Positions 18,377 through 27,254 of a DNA stretch of 64,000 nucleotides are shown here, one piece after another. The position numbers and the translations under genes were made by a program. The DNA lies in contig NZ_RXLZ01000008.1 of the NCBI RefSeq assembly GCF_003970865.1, positions 40,271-104,270 on the forward strand, in the 5' to 3' direction. Source of the DNA: Stenotrophomonas maltophilia. Its GTDB lineage: Bacteria; Pseudomonadota; Gammaproteobacteria; Xanthomonadales; Xanthomonadaceae. Every line of letters begins with the position of its first letter. Within the stretch, counting starts at the first letter, position 1. The notes beneath the pieces are model-generated. The model was not told where the DNA came from and did not search any database. It was given only the letters and a program-made list of their open reading frames with translations.

Positions 18377-19074
18377 TGCGCATCCTGCTGAGCCTGCTGG
18401 TACTGCTGCTGGCGCTGCCCGCGGCGGCGCTGGACCTGGTGCCGACCACCCTGCAGCTGCCGGCCGAAGGGGGCCACGGCGAGCTGTGGCTGTACAACCC
18501 TGGACCCGGCCGCTGGCAGGGCGAGGTTCGGATCCTGGCCTGGGAACAGCAGGCCGACGCGGAAAAGCTGCGGCCCAGCGACCGGATCCTGGCCAGCCCT
18601 GCCCGGCTCGACCTCCCGCCCGGCACCCGTCAACGCATCTGGCTGCTGCCTCGGGAGACGCAGCCCGTTGCCATCGAACAGGCCTACCGGGTGATCCTGG
18701 CCCCCAGCGGACCGGACCTGCCACGCTACTCGCTGCCCTTGTTCCGGGGACACGCGGTGCCCGTGGCACGGCCGGACCTGCATGCCGGGATCGAACCCGG
18801 CACGTCGCATCCCTTTGTGCGACTGCGCAACGCAGGTACTGTTCACGCCCGCCTGCACGATCTTGCGTTCGTTGCCGGCGATGGCCACCGTACCCTGCTG
18901 CTGCCGGGACTGGCCGGCTACCTGCTGGCGGGCCAGGAGCGCCGCTGGGCCCTCCCCGCCCATGCCGACGGCTATGCCCGTGGTCATTTCCAGGCCCGGC
19001 TGCAGGACGGCCGCGTGGTCGATCTGACCGCGCCGAACCCGGCAATTGCAGCGAGCGCACCGAGCGGGCTATAA
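18376..19074 (+). CDS. Second pilus chaperone-like protein
   Basis: A 232-residue exported protein. The signal peptide RILLSLLVLLLALPAAA is followed by LDLVPTTLQLPAEGGHGELWLYNPG, the first PapD-like strand pair, then RILAWEQQ, LPPGTRQRIWLLPRE, YRVILAP and domain-2 features (VRLRNAGTVHARLHDL). It is shorter than the first chaperone in the same cluster. It starts on the TGATG overlap with the short pilin-like gene and probably serves it or a special subunit; that pairing is inference. Its TAA stop (19072-19074) lies inside the -10 box of the rpsB promoter. Confidence 0.8.
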   Translation: MRILLSLLVLLLALPAAALDLVPTTLQLPAEGGHGELWLYNPGPGRWQGEVRILAWEQQADAEKLRPSDRILASPARLDLPPGTRQRIWLLPRETQPVAIEQAYRVILAPSGPDLPRYSLPLFRGHAVPVARPDLHAGIEPGTSHPFVRLRNAGTVHARLHDLAFVAGDGHRTLLLPGLAGYLLAGQERRWALPAHADGYARGHFQARLQDGRVVDLTAPNPAIAASAPSGL

Positions 19075-19075
19075 T
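19046..19075 (+). promoter_or_regulatory. rpsB promoter
   Basis: TTGCAG (19046-19051) and TATAAT (19070-19075) are separated by 18 bases. The -10 box covers the stop codon of the second chaperone gene. Transcription would start near 19082. Confidence 0.75.
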
Positions 19076-19081
19076 CGACCG

Positions 19082-19294
19082 GATTCCTGCCGCCTGCGTG
19101 CGCGGGAGACCGTCCACACCGGACGTCACCGGTGAATCCACACCTGCTGCCCCCATCCGTGCCGGGGTGCTCCGCAAGGAGTTCGGCCACGGAGGCAACA
19201 GGGAAGCCCAACCCCGGAACCGATCGCGCTTCCACGCGTCCCGCATACCTATCCCCGCGGGCGGAATCGCTGGTTCCATATCAGGAGTATTGCA
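19082..19294 (+). promoter_or_regulatory. Long rpsB leader
   Basis: About 210 untranslated bases between the predicted start site and rpsB, with GC-rich inverted pieces. In gammaproteobacteria S2 represses its own rpsB-tsf mRNA through the leader, and a leader of this length fits, but I did not derive a matching fold. AGGAG at 19280-19285 is the ribosome site. Confidence 0.45.
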
Positions 19295-20101
19295 ATGCCC
19301 CAGGTCACCATGCGTCAGATGCTGGAAGCCGGCGTCCACTTCGGCCACCAGACCCGCTACTGGAACCCCAAGATGGCTCCGTACATCTTCGGCGCCCGCG
19401 GCAAGATCCACATCATCAACCTGGAAAAGACCGTCCCGCTGTTCAACGACGCGATGAACTTCATCTCGTCGGTTGCCCAGAAGCGCGGCACCGTCCTGTT
19501 CCTGGGCACCAAGCGCAGCGCCCGCGAAACCATCAAGGAAGAAGCCGAGCGTTGCGGCATGCCGTTCATGAACCAGCGCTGGCTGGGCGGCACCCTGACC
19601 AACTTCCGTACCGTCAAGCAGTCGGTTGCCCGCCTGAAGGAACTGGAAGCCGGTGAAACCGACGGCACCTTCGAGAAGCTGGTCAAGCACGAAGTGCTGG
19701 GCCTGCGTCGCGAGCGCGACAAGCTGGAAGCCTCGCTGGGCGGCATCAAGGACATGAACCGCCTGCCGGACGCCATCTTCGTGATCGACATCGGCCACGA
19801 AGACATCGCGATCAAGGAAGCCAAGAAGCTGGGCATCCCGGTCATCGCCGTGGTCGACACCAACTACAACCCGGAACTGGTTGATTACGCGATCCCGGGC
19901 AACGACGACGCCATCCGCGCTGTGCAGCTGTACGCCCGCGCCGCTGCCGACGCCGTGCTGGAAGGCAAAGCTGCTGCTCCGCACGCTGCTTCGGTGCGTG
20001 AGGAAGAGTTCGCTGAAGCCGCTGCTGAAGGCGAAGAGAAGCCGGCCCGCCGCGCTCCGGCCAAGAAGGCTGCCAAGAAGGGCGACGACGCCCAGGCCTG
20101 A
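19295..20101 (+). CDS. rpsB: 30S ribosomal protein S2
   Basis: A 268-residue S2 protein: [64 protein letters not shown]. The core matches the E. coli protein, and a Lys/Ala-rich tail ([19 protein letters not shown]) extends the C-terminus by about 25 residues. It heads the rpsB-tsf operon with its own promoter. Two hairpins lie between rpsB and tsf: GGGTGGACG/CGTCCACCC (20113-20135) and GGGCCGGC/GCCGGCCC (20179-20200). Neither has a U run, so they more likely tune expression or stability than stop transcription. Confidence 0.98.
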   Translation: MPQVTMRQMLEAGVHFGHQTRYWNPKMAPYIFGARGKIHIINLEKTVPLFNDAMNFISSVAQKRGTVLFLGTKRSARETIKEEAERCGMPFMNQRWLGGTLTNFRTVKQSVARLKELEAGETDGTFEKLVKHEVLGLRRERDKLEASLGGIKDMNRLPDAIFVIDIGHEDIAIKEAKKLGIPVIAVVDTNYNPELVDYAIPGNDDAIRAVQLYARAAADAVLEGKAAAPHAASVREEEFAEAAAEGEEKPARRAPAKKAAKKGDDAQA

Positions 20102-20227
20102 TCCAGGCCCCGGGGTGGACGCCCGGCGTCCACCCTCCCTGCGCGCAGCCTTTGGCGCGTGACAGGACCGTGTCACACGGGCCGGCCACCATGCCGGCCC
20201 AACCCCTTTCTTTCGTGAGGTAATCCC

Positions 20228-21103
20228 GTGGAAATCACTGCTTCCCTGGTCAAGGAACTGCGCGAGCGCACCGGCGCCGGCATGATGGAATGCAAGAAGG
20301 CTCTCACCGAAGCCAACGGCGACATCGACGCTGCCGCTGAAGCCATGCGCAAGTCCGGCGCTGCCAAGGCCGACAAGAAGGCTGACCGCGTGGCCGCCGA
20401 AGGCCGTCTGGGCCTGGCCCAGGATGGCGGCAAGGCCGTGCTGGTCGAAGTCAACTCGGAAACCGACTTCGTCGCCAACGATGACAACTTCAAGTCCTTC
20501 GTCAACGCCGTTGCCGCTGCCGCCCTGGCATCGGGCGCCACCGACGTCGAAGCCGTGAAGGCTGCCAAGCTGGCCGATGGCCGCACCGTTGAAGAAGCCC
20601 GCGCCACCGCCGTGCAGACCCTGGGTGAGAACATCCAGATCCGTCGCATGGTGAAGGTCGATGGCAACAACACCGTCGGCGCCTACGTCCACACCAACGG
20701 CAAGGTTGGCGTGCTGGTCGACCTGGTCGGCGGCGACGTCGAGCTGGCCCGTGGCCTGGCCATGCACGTGGCTGCCCTGAAGCCGCCGCACAACAAGGCT
20801 GCGGACGTTCCGGCCGACTTCGTCGAGAAGGAAAAGGAAATCGAGCTGGCCAAGATGTCCGAAAAGGACAAGGCCAAGCCGGCCGAGATCCTGGAAAAGA
20901 TCATCAGCGGCAAGATCAACAAGATCGTCAGCGACGTGACCCTGTACGGCCAGACCTATGTGCTGGGCGACACCACCGTCGAGCAGGTGGTCAAGGCCGC
21001 TGGCGCCGACGTGGCTGGCTTCAAGCTGCTGATCGTCGGCGAAGGCATCGAGAAGGTGGTGGAAGACTACGCCGCTGAAGTTGCCAAGGCGATGCAGGTC
21101 TGA
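20228..21103 (+). CDS. tsf: Elongation factor Ts
   Basis: The guanine-nucleotide exchange factor for EF-Tu. It has 291 residues, near the usual length, with the N-terminal UBA-like helix region ([26 protein letters not shown]) and the exchange motif [12 protein letters not shown]. The GTG start at 20228 is preceded by GTGAGGTAA. It is second in the rpsB operon and is followed by a strong terminator, so pyrH downstream needs its own promoter. Confidence 0.98.
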   Translation: MEITASLVKELRERTGAGMMECKKALTEANGDIDAAAEAMRKSGAAKADKKADRVAAEGRLGLAQDGGKAVLVEVNSETDFVANDDNFKSFVNAVAAAALASGATDVEAVKAAKLADGRTVEEARATAVQTLGENIQIRRMVKVDGNNTVGAYVHTNGKVGVLVDLVGGDVELARGLAMHVAALKPPHNKAADVPADFVEKEKEIELAKMSEKDKAKPAEILEKIISGKINKIVSDVTLYGQTYVLGDTTVEQVVKAAGADVAGFKLLIVGEGIEKVVEDYAAEVAKAMQV

Positions 21104-21135
21104 TTCCAGCCTTCCGGCTGTGAAGCGACCAGAAG

Positions 21136-21164
21136 GAGCCGCGGGAAACCGCGGCTCTTTTTTT
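21136..21164 (+). terminator. Intrinsic terminator of rpsB-tsf
   Basis: GAGCCGCGG (21136-21144), loop GAAA, CCGCGGCTC (21149-21157) and seven T. A 9-bp perfect GC-rich stem with a stable tetraloop. Confidence 0.93.
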
Positions 21165-21202
21165 ATGCATGGCCAAGGGGTGAACCCATGCCCCATCGGT
21201 GG

Positions 21203-21223
21203 GTGCGCACCGTTGGTGCGCAC
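21203..21223. repeat. Short hairpin repeat
   Basis: GTGCGCACC, three bases, GGTGCGCAC: a perfect 9-bp stem with no U run, in the gap between tsf and the HDOD-GGDEF gene. It resembles the other short repeat hairpins in this window. Confidence 0.5.
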
Positions 21224-21360
21224 AACCGGCACCTTTGCGTTGCGCGCGAATCAAGCCGATACTCGGCGCAGGGAATCCACAGTCACATAGCAGGAACGAA
21301 AATCGCGGACTGTGATGCATTCCTAGGTATTCTTGTCCCAATGGAATTGAACGACCCGAC

Positions 21361-22899
21361 ATGCCTCCCGAGCTGACAGCTGCCCTGGCGCTCTGCCGCA
21401 ACCTGCCTTCGCCACCCGGTATTGCCCTGCGCATCATCGAACTGGCACAGGACCCGGAAGCGGACATCGCCACCGCCGCCGACATCATCGCCATCGACAT
21501 GGCGCTGAGCGCTCGCATGCTGCGCATCGCCAATTCGCCGCTGTACGCCAGCCGCCGCCGCATCGAGAACCTCGGCCAGGCACTGACCATGCTCGGCCTG
21601 AATGCCACGATCAGCCTTGCCCTGGGCTTCACCGTCACCCAGGGCCTGACCGGCGGCGCCGGTGCCGACCACGACCTGCGCCAGCGCGCGTGGAAGCGCA
21701 GCATTCTCAGCGCACTGGCCGCCAGCCAGCTGGGCCAGGCCCGCGGCCTGCGCCGGCTGGAGGAACTGATGCTGGCCGGGCTGCTGCAGGACCTGGGCGT
21801 GCTGTGCCTGGCCCAGGCCGAGTCGGAACGCTACCTGCCGCTGCTGCGCGAAGCCCGTGACAACACGGATCTGGTTGCCCGCGAGCGCGACGCACTCGGT
21901 TGCAGCCACGCCGATGTCGGCGCCTGGGTGGCCGAGCAATGGGGCCTGCCCCGCTACCTGGTGGAGAGCATCAGCCACAGCGAGGACGACGACGCAGCCG
22001 ATTCGCCGTTCCAGGCCTGCGTGCAGCTGTCCGGCGCTGTCGCCGACATCTGGCTGGACCAAGACGCCGATGCCGCCCGCGAGCGCGCCCTGCACCAGGT
22101 GCATGACCGGCTGGAACTCGACAGCGCCCGCTTCGACCAGGTGCTGACCCGCATCAGCGAGGCCCTGCCGGACATCGCCAGCCTGTTCGAGGCTGGCCTG
22201 AACTCGCCCTCGCGGGTCCGTGAGCTGATCGACCACGCGCAGGAGCTGGCCACCCTGCGCAACCTGCGCGAGCTGCAGGATGCCGACCAGGCGCGCCGCC
22301 GCGCCGACGAATTCGAGGCGCGGGCCAAACGCCTGGCCGACCAGGCCCACCGCGACGCCCTGACCGGCGTGCTCAACCGCCGCCAGCTGGAGGCAGTGCT
22401 GGAGCAGGAGTTCCTGCGCGCCGGGCGCCAGGGCTGGCCGCTGTCGGTGGCCTTCATCGACCTGGACGACTTCAAGAAGATCAACGATGCCCACGGCCAC
22501 CTGACCGGCGACGAGGTGCTGCGCGCCTTTGCCGGCAAGCTGCAGGGCCAGCTGCGCAACAGCGACACCGTGGCCCGCTTCGGCGGCGAGGAATTCGTCG
22601 CCCTGCTGCCCAATACCAGTGAATCGGTGGCACTTGACGTGATCCGGCGCGTGCTGGCCAACATCGTCGCCACGCCGATGGCCGAGCTGGAGGGCGGGCC
22701 GCTGTTCGTCACCTTCTCCGCCGGCGTGGCCACCCAGGGCGGCTACGAGCGCTTTGCCGACGTGCAGGACCTGCTGCGCGCCGCCGACGATGTGCTGTAC
22801 CGATCGAAGAACCTGGGCCGCAACCGGGTGATCGCCCGCTCCCCCGGCGCCCTCGGCCACGACGAGCTTTCAGCCACCGCCGGCGCCGAGCTGGGCTGA
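21361..22899 (+). CDS. HDOD domain-diguanylate cyclase hybrid
   Basis: A 512-residue cytoplasmic signalling protein. The N-terminal HDOD domain (about 10-210: [55 protein letters not shown]) is followed by a short coiled stretch (about 290-325) and a GGDEF domain. The cyclase has [24 protein letters not shown] and an intact active site GGEEF. RNSD five residues before it is the inhibitory RxxD site, so active cyclic-di-GMP synthesis with product inhibition is expected. No SD is obvious before the ATG. It sits alone between the tsf terminator and pyrH, breaking the usual tsf-pyrH adjacency. Confidence 0.9.
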   Translation: MPPELTAALALCRNLPSPPGIALRIIELAQDPEADIATAADIIAIDMALSARMLRIANSPLYASRRRIENLGQALTMLGLNATISLALGFTVTQGLTGGAGADHDLRQRAWKRSILSALAASQLGQARGLRRLEELMLAGLLQDLGVLCLAQAESERYLPLLREARDNTDLVARERDALGCSHADVGAWVAEQWGLPRYLVESISHSEDDDAADSPFQACVQLSGAVADIWLDQDADAARERALHQVHDRLELDSARFDQVLTRISEALPDIASLFEAGLNSPSRVRELIDHAQELATLRNLRELQDADQARRRADEFEARAKRLADQAHRDALTGVLNRRQLEAVLEQEFLRAGRQGWPLSVAFIDLDDFKKINDAHGHLTGDEVLRAFAGKLQGQLRNSDTVARFGGEEFVALLPNTSESVALDVIRRVLANIVATPMAELEGGPLFVTFSAGVATQGGYERFADVQDLLRAADDVLYRSKNLGRNRVIARSPGALGHDELSATAGAELG

Positions 22900-22961
22900 A
22901 CGGGACGCCCCGCGTGAGCGGGGCGGATGGCAGGATTTCGCGCCGCAGTGCACAAAACACT

Positions 22962-22989
22962 TTGGCCCAACGCCGCATGCGCGTAGAAT
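22962..22989 (+). promoter_or_regulatory. Candidate pyrH promoter
   Basis: TTGGCC (22962-22967) and TAGAAT (22984-22989) with a 16-base spacer, 31 bases before the pyrH ATG. Confidence 0.5.
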
Positions 22990-23020
22990 CGCCCGCGATT
23001 TCCACGCACCCGAGGTCCCT

Positions 23021-23749
23021 ATGTCCAAGCTCGCCTATCGCCGCATCCTTCTGAAACTGTCCGGGGAGGCGCTGATGGGAGATGAGGACTACGGCATCGA
23101 CCCGAAGATCATCAATCGCCTGGCCCGCGAGGTCATCGAAGCCCAGCAGGCCGGTGCCGAAGTAGCCCTGGTGATCGGCGGCGGCAACATCTTCCGCGGC
23201 GCCGGCCTGGCCGCTGGCGGCATGGACCGGGTCACCGGCGACCAGATGGGCATGCTGGCCACGGTCATCAACGCCCTGGCCATGCAGGACGCCCTGGAAA
23301 AACTGGGCGCCAAGGCCCGCGTGATGAGCGCGATCAAGATCAACGACGTGTGCGAGGACTACATCCGCCGCCGCGCCATCCGCCACCTGGAAAAGGGCCG
23401 CCTGGTGATCTTCGCCGCCGGTGTCGGCAGCCCGTTCTTCACCACCGATTCCGGCGCCGCCCTGCGCGCCATCGAAATCGGTGCGGACCTGCTGCTGAAG
23501 GCGACCAAGGTCGATGGCGTGTATGACAAGGACCCGAACAAGCACAGCGATGCGGTCCGCTTCGACAGCCTGAGCTACGACGAAGTGATCCGCCGTGGAC
23601 TGGAAGTGATGGATACCGCCGCCTTCGCACTGGCCCGCGACAGCGACCTGCCGATGCGCGTGTTCGACATGGGCCAGCCGGGTGAACTGCTGAAGATCCT
23701 CAGCGGCGAGAACATCGGCACCCTGGTCCAGGGCCGCGACCCGGCCTGA
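23021..23749 (+). CDS. pyrH: UMP kinase
   Basis: Phosphorylates UMP to UDP in pyrimidine synthesis. At 242 residues it has the E. coli length. It belongs to the amino-acid-kinase fold: [62 protein letters not shown], and it ends IGTLVQG. It is followed by frr after 96 bases; a GGGCC/GGCCC hairpin and a TATAAT (23808-23813) lie in that gap. Confidence 0.97.
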   Translation: MSKLAYRRILLKLSGEALMGDEDYGIDPKIINRLAREVIEAQQAGAEVALVIGGGNIFRGAGLAAGGMDRVTGDQMGMLATVINALAMQDALEKLGAKARVMSAIKINDVCEDYIRRRAIRHLEKGRLVIFAAGVGSPFFTTDSGAALRAIEIGADLLLKATKVDGVYDKDPNKHSDAVRFDSLSYDEVIRRGLEVMDTAAFALARDSDLPMRVFDMGQPGELLKILSGENIGTLVQGRDPA

Positions 23750-23807
23750 GCCTGAGCGCCAGGCGAGCTCCGGGCCGATTCAGGCCCGGCAGCGTCCCGT
23801 ATTCGCC

Positions 23808-23813
23808 TATAAT
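23808..23813 (+). promoter_or_regulatory. Possible -10 box for frr
   Basis: A perfect TATAAT 33 bases before the frr ATG. No convincing -35 hexamer lies at 16-18 bases, so an internal promoter is only possible. Confidence 0.35.
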
Positions 23814-23845
23814 CGCCCGATTCCAGTTACACCCAGGACCGGGCG

Positions 23846-24400
23846 ATGCTCAACGACATCAAGAACAACGCGCAGACGCGCATGGCCAAGAGCATCGACG
23901 CTCTTAAGCACACCCTCACCTCGATCCGCACCGGCCGCGCCACGCCGGCGCTGCTGGACCGGGTCACGGTCAATGCCTACGGCAACGCCAGCACCCCGCT
24001 GAACCAGGTTGCGTCGATCTCCAACGCCGACGCCCACTCGCTGCTGGTCACGCCGTTCGACAAGAGCATGATCAAGGAGATCGAGAAGGGTCTCTACAAC
24101 GCCGAGTTCACTCCGAACACCCTGGGCACCGCGATCCGCATCAACATGCCGCCGCCGACCGAAGAGCGCCGCAAGGAGCTGGCCAAGCAGGTGCAGAAGG
24201 AAGGTGAAGGCGCCAAGATCGCGATCCGCAACATCCGTCAGGACGCGAACAAGGAAATCGCCAAGCTGGACAAGGACAAGGCGATCAGCGAAGACGAGAA
24301 GAAGCGCGGCGAAGACGACATCCAGAAACTGACCGACGCCAATATCAAGGACGTCGACAAGGTCGTCGCCGACAAGGAAAAAGAACTGCTGTCGGTCTGA
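23846..24400 (+). CDS. frr: Ribosome recycling factor
   Basis: Splits post-termination ribosomes together with EF-G. At 184 residues it has the normal length. Family stretches: SIRTGRATPALLDRVTVNAYG, TPLNQVASISNADAHSLLVTPFD, RINMPPPTEERRKELAKQVQKEGE, IRNIRQDANKE. A new run of closely packed genes (frr-uppS-cdsA-dxr-rseP-bamA) starts here; uppS begins 5 bases after its stop. Confidence 0.98.
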   Translation: MLNDIKNNAQTRMAKSIDALKHTLTSIRTGRATPALLDRVTVNAYGNASTPLNQVASISNADAHSLLVTPFDKSMIKEIEKGLYNAEFTPNTLGTAIRINMPPPTEERRKELAKQVQKEGEGAKIAIRNIRQDANKEIAKLDKDKAISEDEKKRGEDDIQKLTDANIKDVDKVVADKEKELLSV

Positions 24401-24405
24401 AGTCG

Positions 24406-25173
24406 ATGCCTTCAGTCCCGCCTCCGTTGCCGGCTGCCCTGCCCCGCCACATTGCCATCATCATGGATGGCAATGGGCGCTGGGCACAGCAGCGCCGTCG
24501 TCCGCGCGTGATCGGCCACCGTGCCGGCGCGCGAGCGGTCAACCGCACCATCGAGCGCTGCCTTGAGCTGGGTATTCCGGCGTTGACCCTGTTCGCGTTC
24601 TCCAGCGAGAACTGGGGCCGGCCGCAGGAAGAAGTCGATGCGTTGATGAAGCTGTTCCTCGGCGCGCTCGACCGCGAAGTGGACGAGCTGCATCGGCGTG
24701 GCGTGCGCGTGCGCTTCATCGGCGAGCGCGAACGCTTCGGTGCCGGGCTGGTCAGCCGCATGCAGCTGGCCGAGCAGCGCACCGCAGACAACACCACCCT
24801 GACCCTGTCGATCGCCGCCAGCTACGGTGGCCGCCAGGACATCGCCCGTGCTGCGCGCGCGCTGGCCGCTGAAGTCGCCGCCGGCCGCCTGCTGCCCGAA
24901 CAGATCGACGAATCGCTGCTGGGCAGCCAGGTCGCCCTGGCCGACCTGCCGCCACCGGACCTGTTCATCCGCACCGGTGGCGACACCCGCATCAGCAACT
25001 TCCTGCTGTGGCAGCTGGCGTACACCGAGTTGTGGTTCACCGAGGCGCTGTGGCCGGACTTCGATCCCGCTCTGCTGCAGCAGGCGCTGGACGCCTATGG
25101 CAGCCGTGAGCGTCGTTTCGGCCTGACCAGCGCCCAGATCGCCGCACTGGCCACCGAGACTTCCAGCCCATGA
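24406..25173 (+). CDS. uppS: Undecaprenyl diphosphate synthase
   Basis: A cis-prenyltransferase that makes C55-PP, the lipid carrier for peptidoglycan and O-antigen. 255 residues. Signature HIAIIMDGNGRWAQQRRRPRVIGHRAGARAV carries the catalytic Asp. ENWGRPQEEVDALM and DLFIRTGGDTRISNFLLWQLAYTELWF follow. It overlaps cdsA by 4 bases (ATGA), so the two are translationally coupled. Confidence 0.97.
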   Translation: MPSVPPPLPAALPRHIAIIMDGNGRWAQQRRRPRVIGHRAGARAVNRTIERCLELGIPALTLFAFSSENWGRPQEEVDALMKLFLGALDREVDELHRRGVRVRFIGERERFGAGLVSRMQLAEQRTADNTTLTLSIAASYGGRQDIARAARALAAEVAAGRLLPEQIDESLLGSQVALADLPPPDLFIRTGGDTRISNFLLWQLAYTELWFTEALWPDFDPALLQQALDAYGSRERRFGLTSAQIAALATETSSP

Positions 25174-26006
25174 CCAAGACCCGAGTCCTTGCCGCGCTGA
25201 TCATGGCGCCGGTCGCCATTGCCGCGATCCTGCTGCTGCCGACCCAATGGCTGGCAGCGGCTGCCGCTGCGGTGCTGCTGATCGGCCTGTGGGAGTGGCT
25301 GAAGCTGGCCGGCATCGAAGACACCCTGGCACGTACCGTGCTGCTGGTGCTGAACCTGCTGCTGATGGTGCTGCTGGTCTGGGCCGATGGCAGCACGCTG
25401 GTGCTGTTCCAGATAACCACGCTGGCCGGCGTTGCCTGGTGGCTGGCGGCTCTGGTCTGGCTGCGCTTCTTCAATTTCGGCGCACAACCGTCGGCACCCT
25501 CGCGCATCGTGAAGATGCTGGCCGGTACCCTGGCCATCGTTCCGGCCTGGGCCGCGCTGGTGCTGATCCATGCGGGCGGCGATCCGCCGGGCAAGCAGGG
25601 CCACCTGTGGCTGCTGGCTGCCCTGGCACTGGTCTGGGCGGCTGATTCGGGCGCCTATTTCGCCGGCCGTCACTTCGGCAAGCACAAGCTGGCCCCGCGC
25701 ATCAGCCCGAACAAGACCTGGGAAGGCCTGTTCGGCGGCCTGCTGGCCGGTGTCGCCGTGGCCCTCGGCCTGGGCTGGCTGGCCGGCATCGACGCCGGGC
25801 ACCTGCCGGGCCTGCTGATCACCTCGGTGGTGGCCGTGTTCGCCTCGGTACTGGGTGATCTGTTCGAAAGCCTGATCAAGCGCCACGCGGGCGCCAAGGA
25901 CTCGGGCCACCTGATCCCGGGCCATGGTGGCGTGCTCGACCGTGTCGACGGCGTCCTGGCTGCAGTGCCGGTGTTCGCACTCGGCAAGGAAATCTTCGGG
26001 TTCTGA
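25170..26006 (+). CDS. cdsA: Phosphatidate cytidylyltransferase
   Basis: Makes CDP-diacylglycerol for phospholipid synthesis. A 278-residue polytopic membrane protein with about 8 hydrophobic segments. The family signature is complete near the end: [27 protein letters not shown]. The start overlaps the uppS stop (ATGA); dxr begins 3 bases after the cdsA stop. Confidence 0.97.
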   Translation: MTKTRVLAALIMAPVAIAAILLLPTQWLAAAAAAVLLIGLWEWLKLAGIEDTLARTVLLVLNLLLMVLLVWADGSTLVLFQITTLAGVAWWLAALVWLRFFNFGAQPSAPSRIVKMLAGTLAIVPAWAALVLIHAGGDPPGKQGHLWLLAALALVWAADSGAYFAGRHFGKHKLAPRISPNKTWEGLFGGLLAGVAVALGLGWLAGIDAGHLPGLLITSVVAVFASVLGDLFESLIKRHAGAKDSGHLIPGHGGVLDRVDGVLAAVPVFALGKEIFGF

Positions 26007-26008
26007 CC

Positions 26009-27199
26009 ATGAATGCAGTCGCAGACCTGCGCCGGGTCGCCGTATTCGGCGCCACCGGCTCGATCGGTGCCTCCACGCTGGACGTGATCGCCCGCCACCC
26101 GCAGCGCTACCAGGCCACGGTGCTCGCCGCCGGCCGCCAGGTACAGGCGCTGCTGGCGTTGTGCCGCCAGCACCGGCCCGCGCACGCGGTGATCGCCGAC
26201 GAATCGCTGTTCGCTGAGCTGCGCGACGGCCTGCGCGATGCCGGACTGGCCACCGAGGCGCATGCCGGCCATGCCGCGTTGGACCAGCTGGCCGCCAGCG
26301 ATGCCTGCGACACCGTGGTCGCCGCCATTGTCGGCGCTGCCGGCCTGTCCTCGACCCTGGCCGCCGCCGCCGCGGGCAAGCGCATCCTGCTGGCCAACAA
26401 GGAATCGCTGGTGCTGGCCGGTGAACTGCTGACCCGCACCGCTGAACGCGCCGGTGCCGAGATCATCCCGATCGACAGCGAACACAGTGCGATCTTCCAA
26501 TGCCTGCGCTCGCGCGATGCCAGCGTCGATGGCGCCGGCGTGCGTCGCATCCTGCTGACCGCCTCCGGCGGCCCGTTCCGCGGCCGCAGCCGCACCGAAC
26601 TGGCACAGGTCACCCCGGCGCAGGCCGTTGCCCACCCGAAGTGGTCGATGGGACCGAAGATCTCGGTCGATTCGGCGACGTTGATGAACAAGGGCCTGGA
26701 AGTGATCGAGGCCCACCACCTGTTCGGCATCCCCGGTGAGCGCATCGAAGTGCTGGTGCATCCGCAGAGCCTGGTCCACTCCCTGGTCGAGTTCGTGGAC
26801 GGTTCGACCCTGGCGCAGATGGGCCTGCCGGACATGCGCACCACCCTGGCCGTTGGCCTGGGCTGGCCACAACGCATCGAATCGGGCGTGTCCGGGCTGG
26901 ATCTGCTGGCCCAGGGCCGGTTGGATTTCGAGGCCCCCGACACCGACGCCTTCCCCTGCCTGGCCCTGGCCTGGCAGGCAATGCAGGCCGGCGGCACCGC
27001 GCCGGCGGTGCTGAACGCTGCCAATGAAGAAGCCGTTTCAGCGTTTCTTCAGGGCCGGATCGGTTTCCTGACCATCCCGGAGCTGGTTGCTAACGCTCTT
27101 TCAACACTGCCGACCCAGCCAGCCGATACACTGGAGGTCCTGTTGTCCGCCGACCAGCGGGCACGCCAGCTGACCCTGAACGCCATCGACGCCGCCTGA
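26009..27199 (+). CDS. dxr: 1-deoxy-D-xylulose 5-phosphate reductoisomerase
   Basis: The committed step of the MEP isoprenoid pathway, which supplies uppS substrate. 396 residues. NADPH motif [15 protein letters not shown] at about 11-25; [15 protein letters not shown]; metal/substrate site [14 protein letters not shown]; the flexible-loop region [31 protein letters not shown]. Start ATG 26009 is three bases after the cdsA stop. Confidence 0.97.
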   Translation: MNAVADLRRVAVFGATGSIGASTLDVIARHPQRYQATVLAAGRQVQALLALCRQHRPAHAVIADESLFAELRDGLRDAGLATEAHAGHAALDQLAASDACDTVVAAIVGAAGLSSTLAAAAAGKRILLANKESLVLAGELLTRTAERAGAEIIPIDSEHSAIFQCLRSRDASVDGAGVRRILLTASGGPFRGRSRTELAQVTPAQAVAHPKWSMGPKISVDSATLMNKGLEVIEAHHLFGIPGERIEVLVHPQSLVHSLVEFVDGSTLAQMGLPDMRTTLAVGLGWPQRIESGVSGLDLLAQGRLDFEAPDTDAFPCLALAWQAMQAGGTAPAVLNAANEEAVSAFLQGRIGFLTIPELVANALSTLPTQPADTLEVLLSADQRARQLTLNAIDAA

Positions 27200-27254
27200 A
27201 CGACCGCCTCGCCCAGCATGACGACGCCGCCCCTGCCCGCCACTGTGAGCCTGC

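Noticed and set aside
20113..20200. Terminators between rpsB and tsf
   Set aside because: Two stable hairpins lack U tracts, and rpsB-tsf are cotranscribed in relatives; they are more likely mRNA-stability or tuning elements.
21203..21223. Second terminator after tsf
   Set aside because: A perfect 9-bp hairpin but without a U run, and a strong terminator already lies 40 bases upstream; listed as a repeat.
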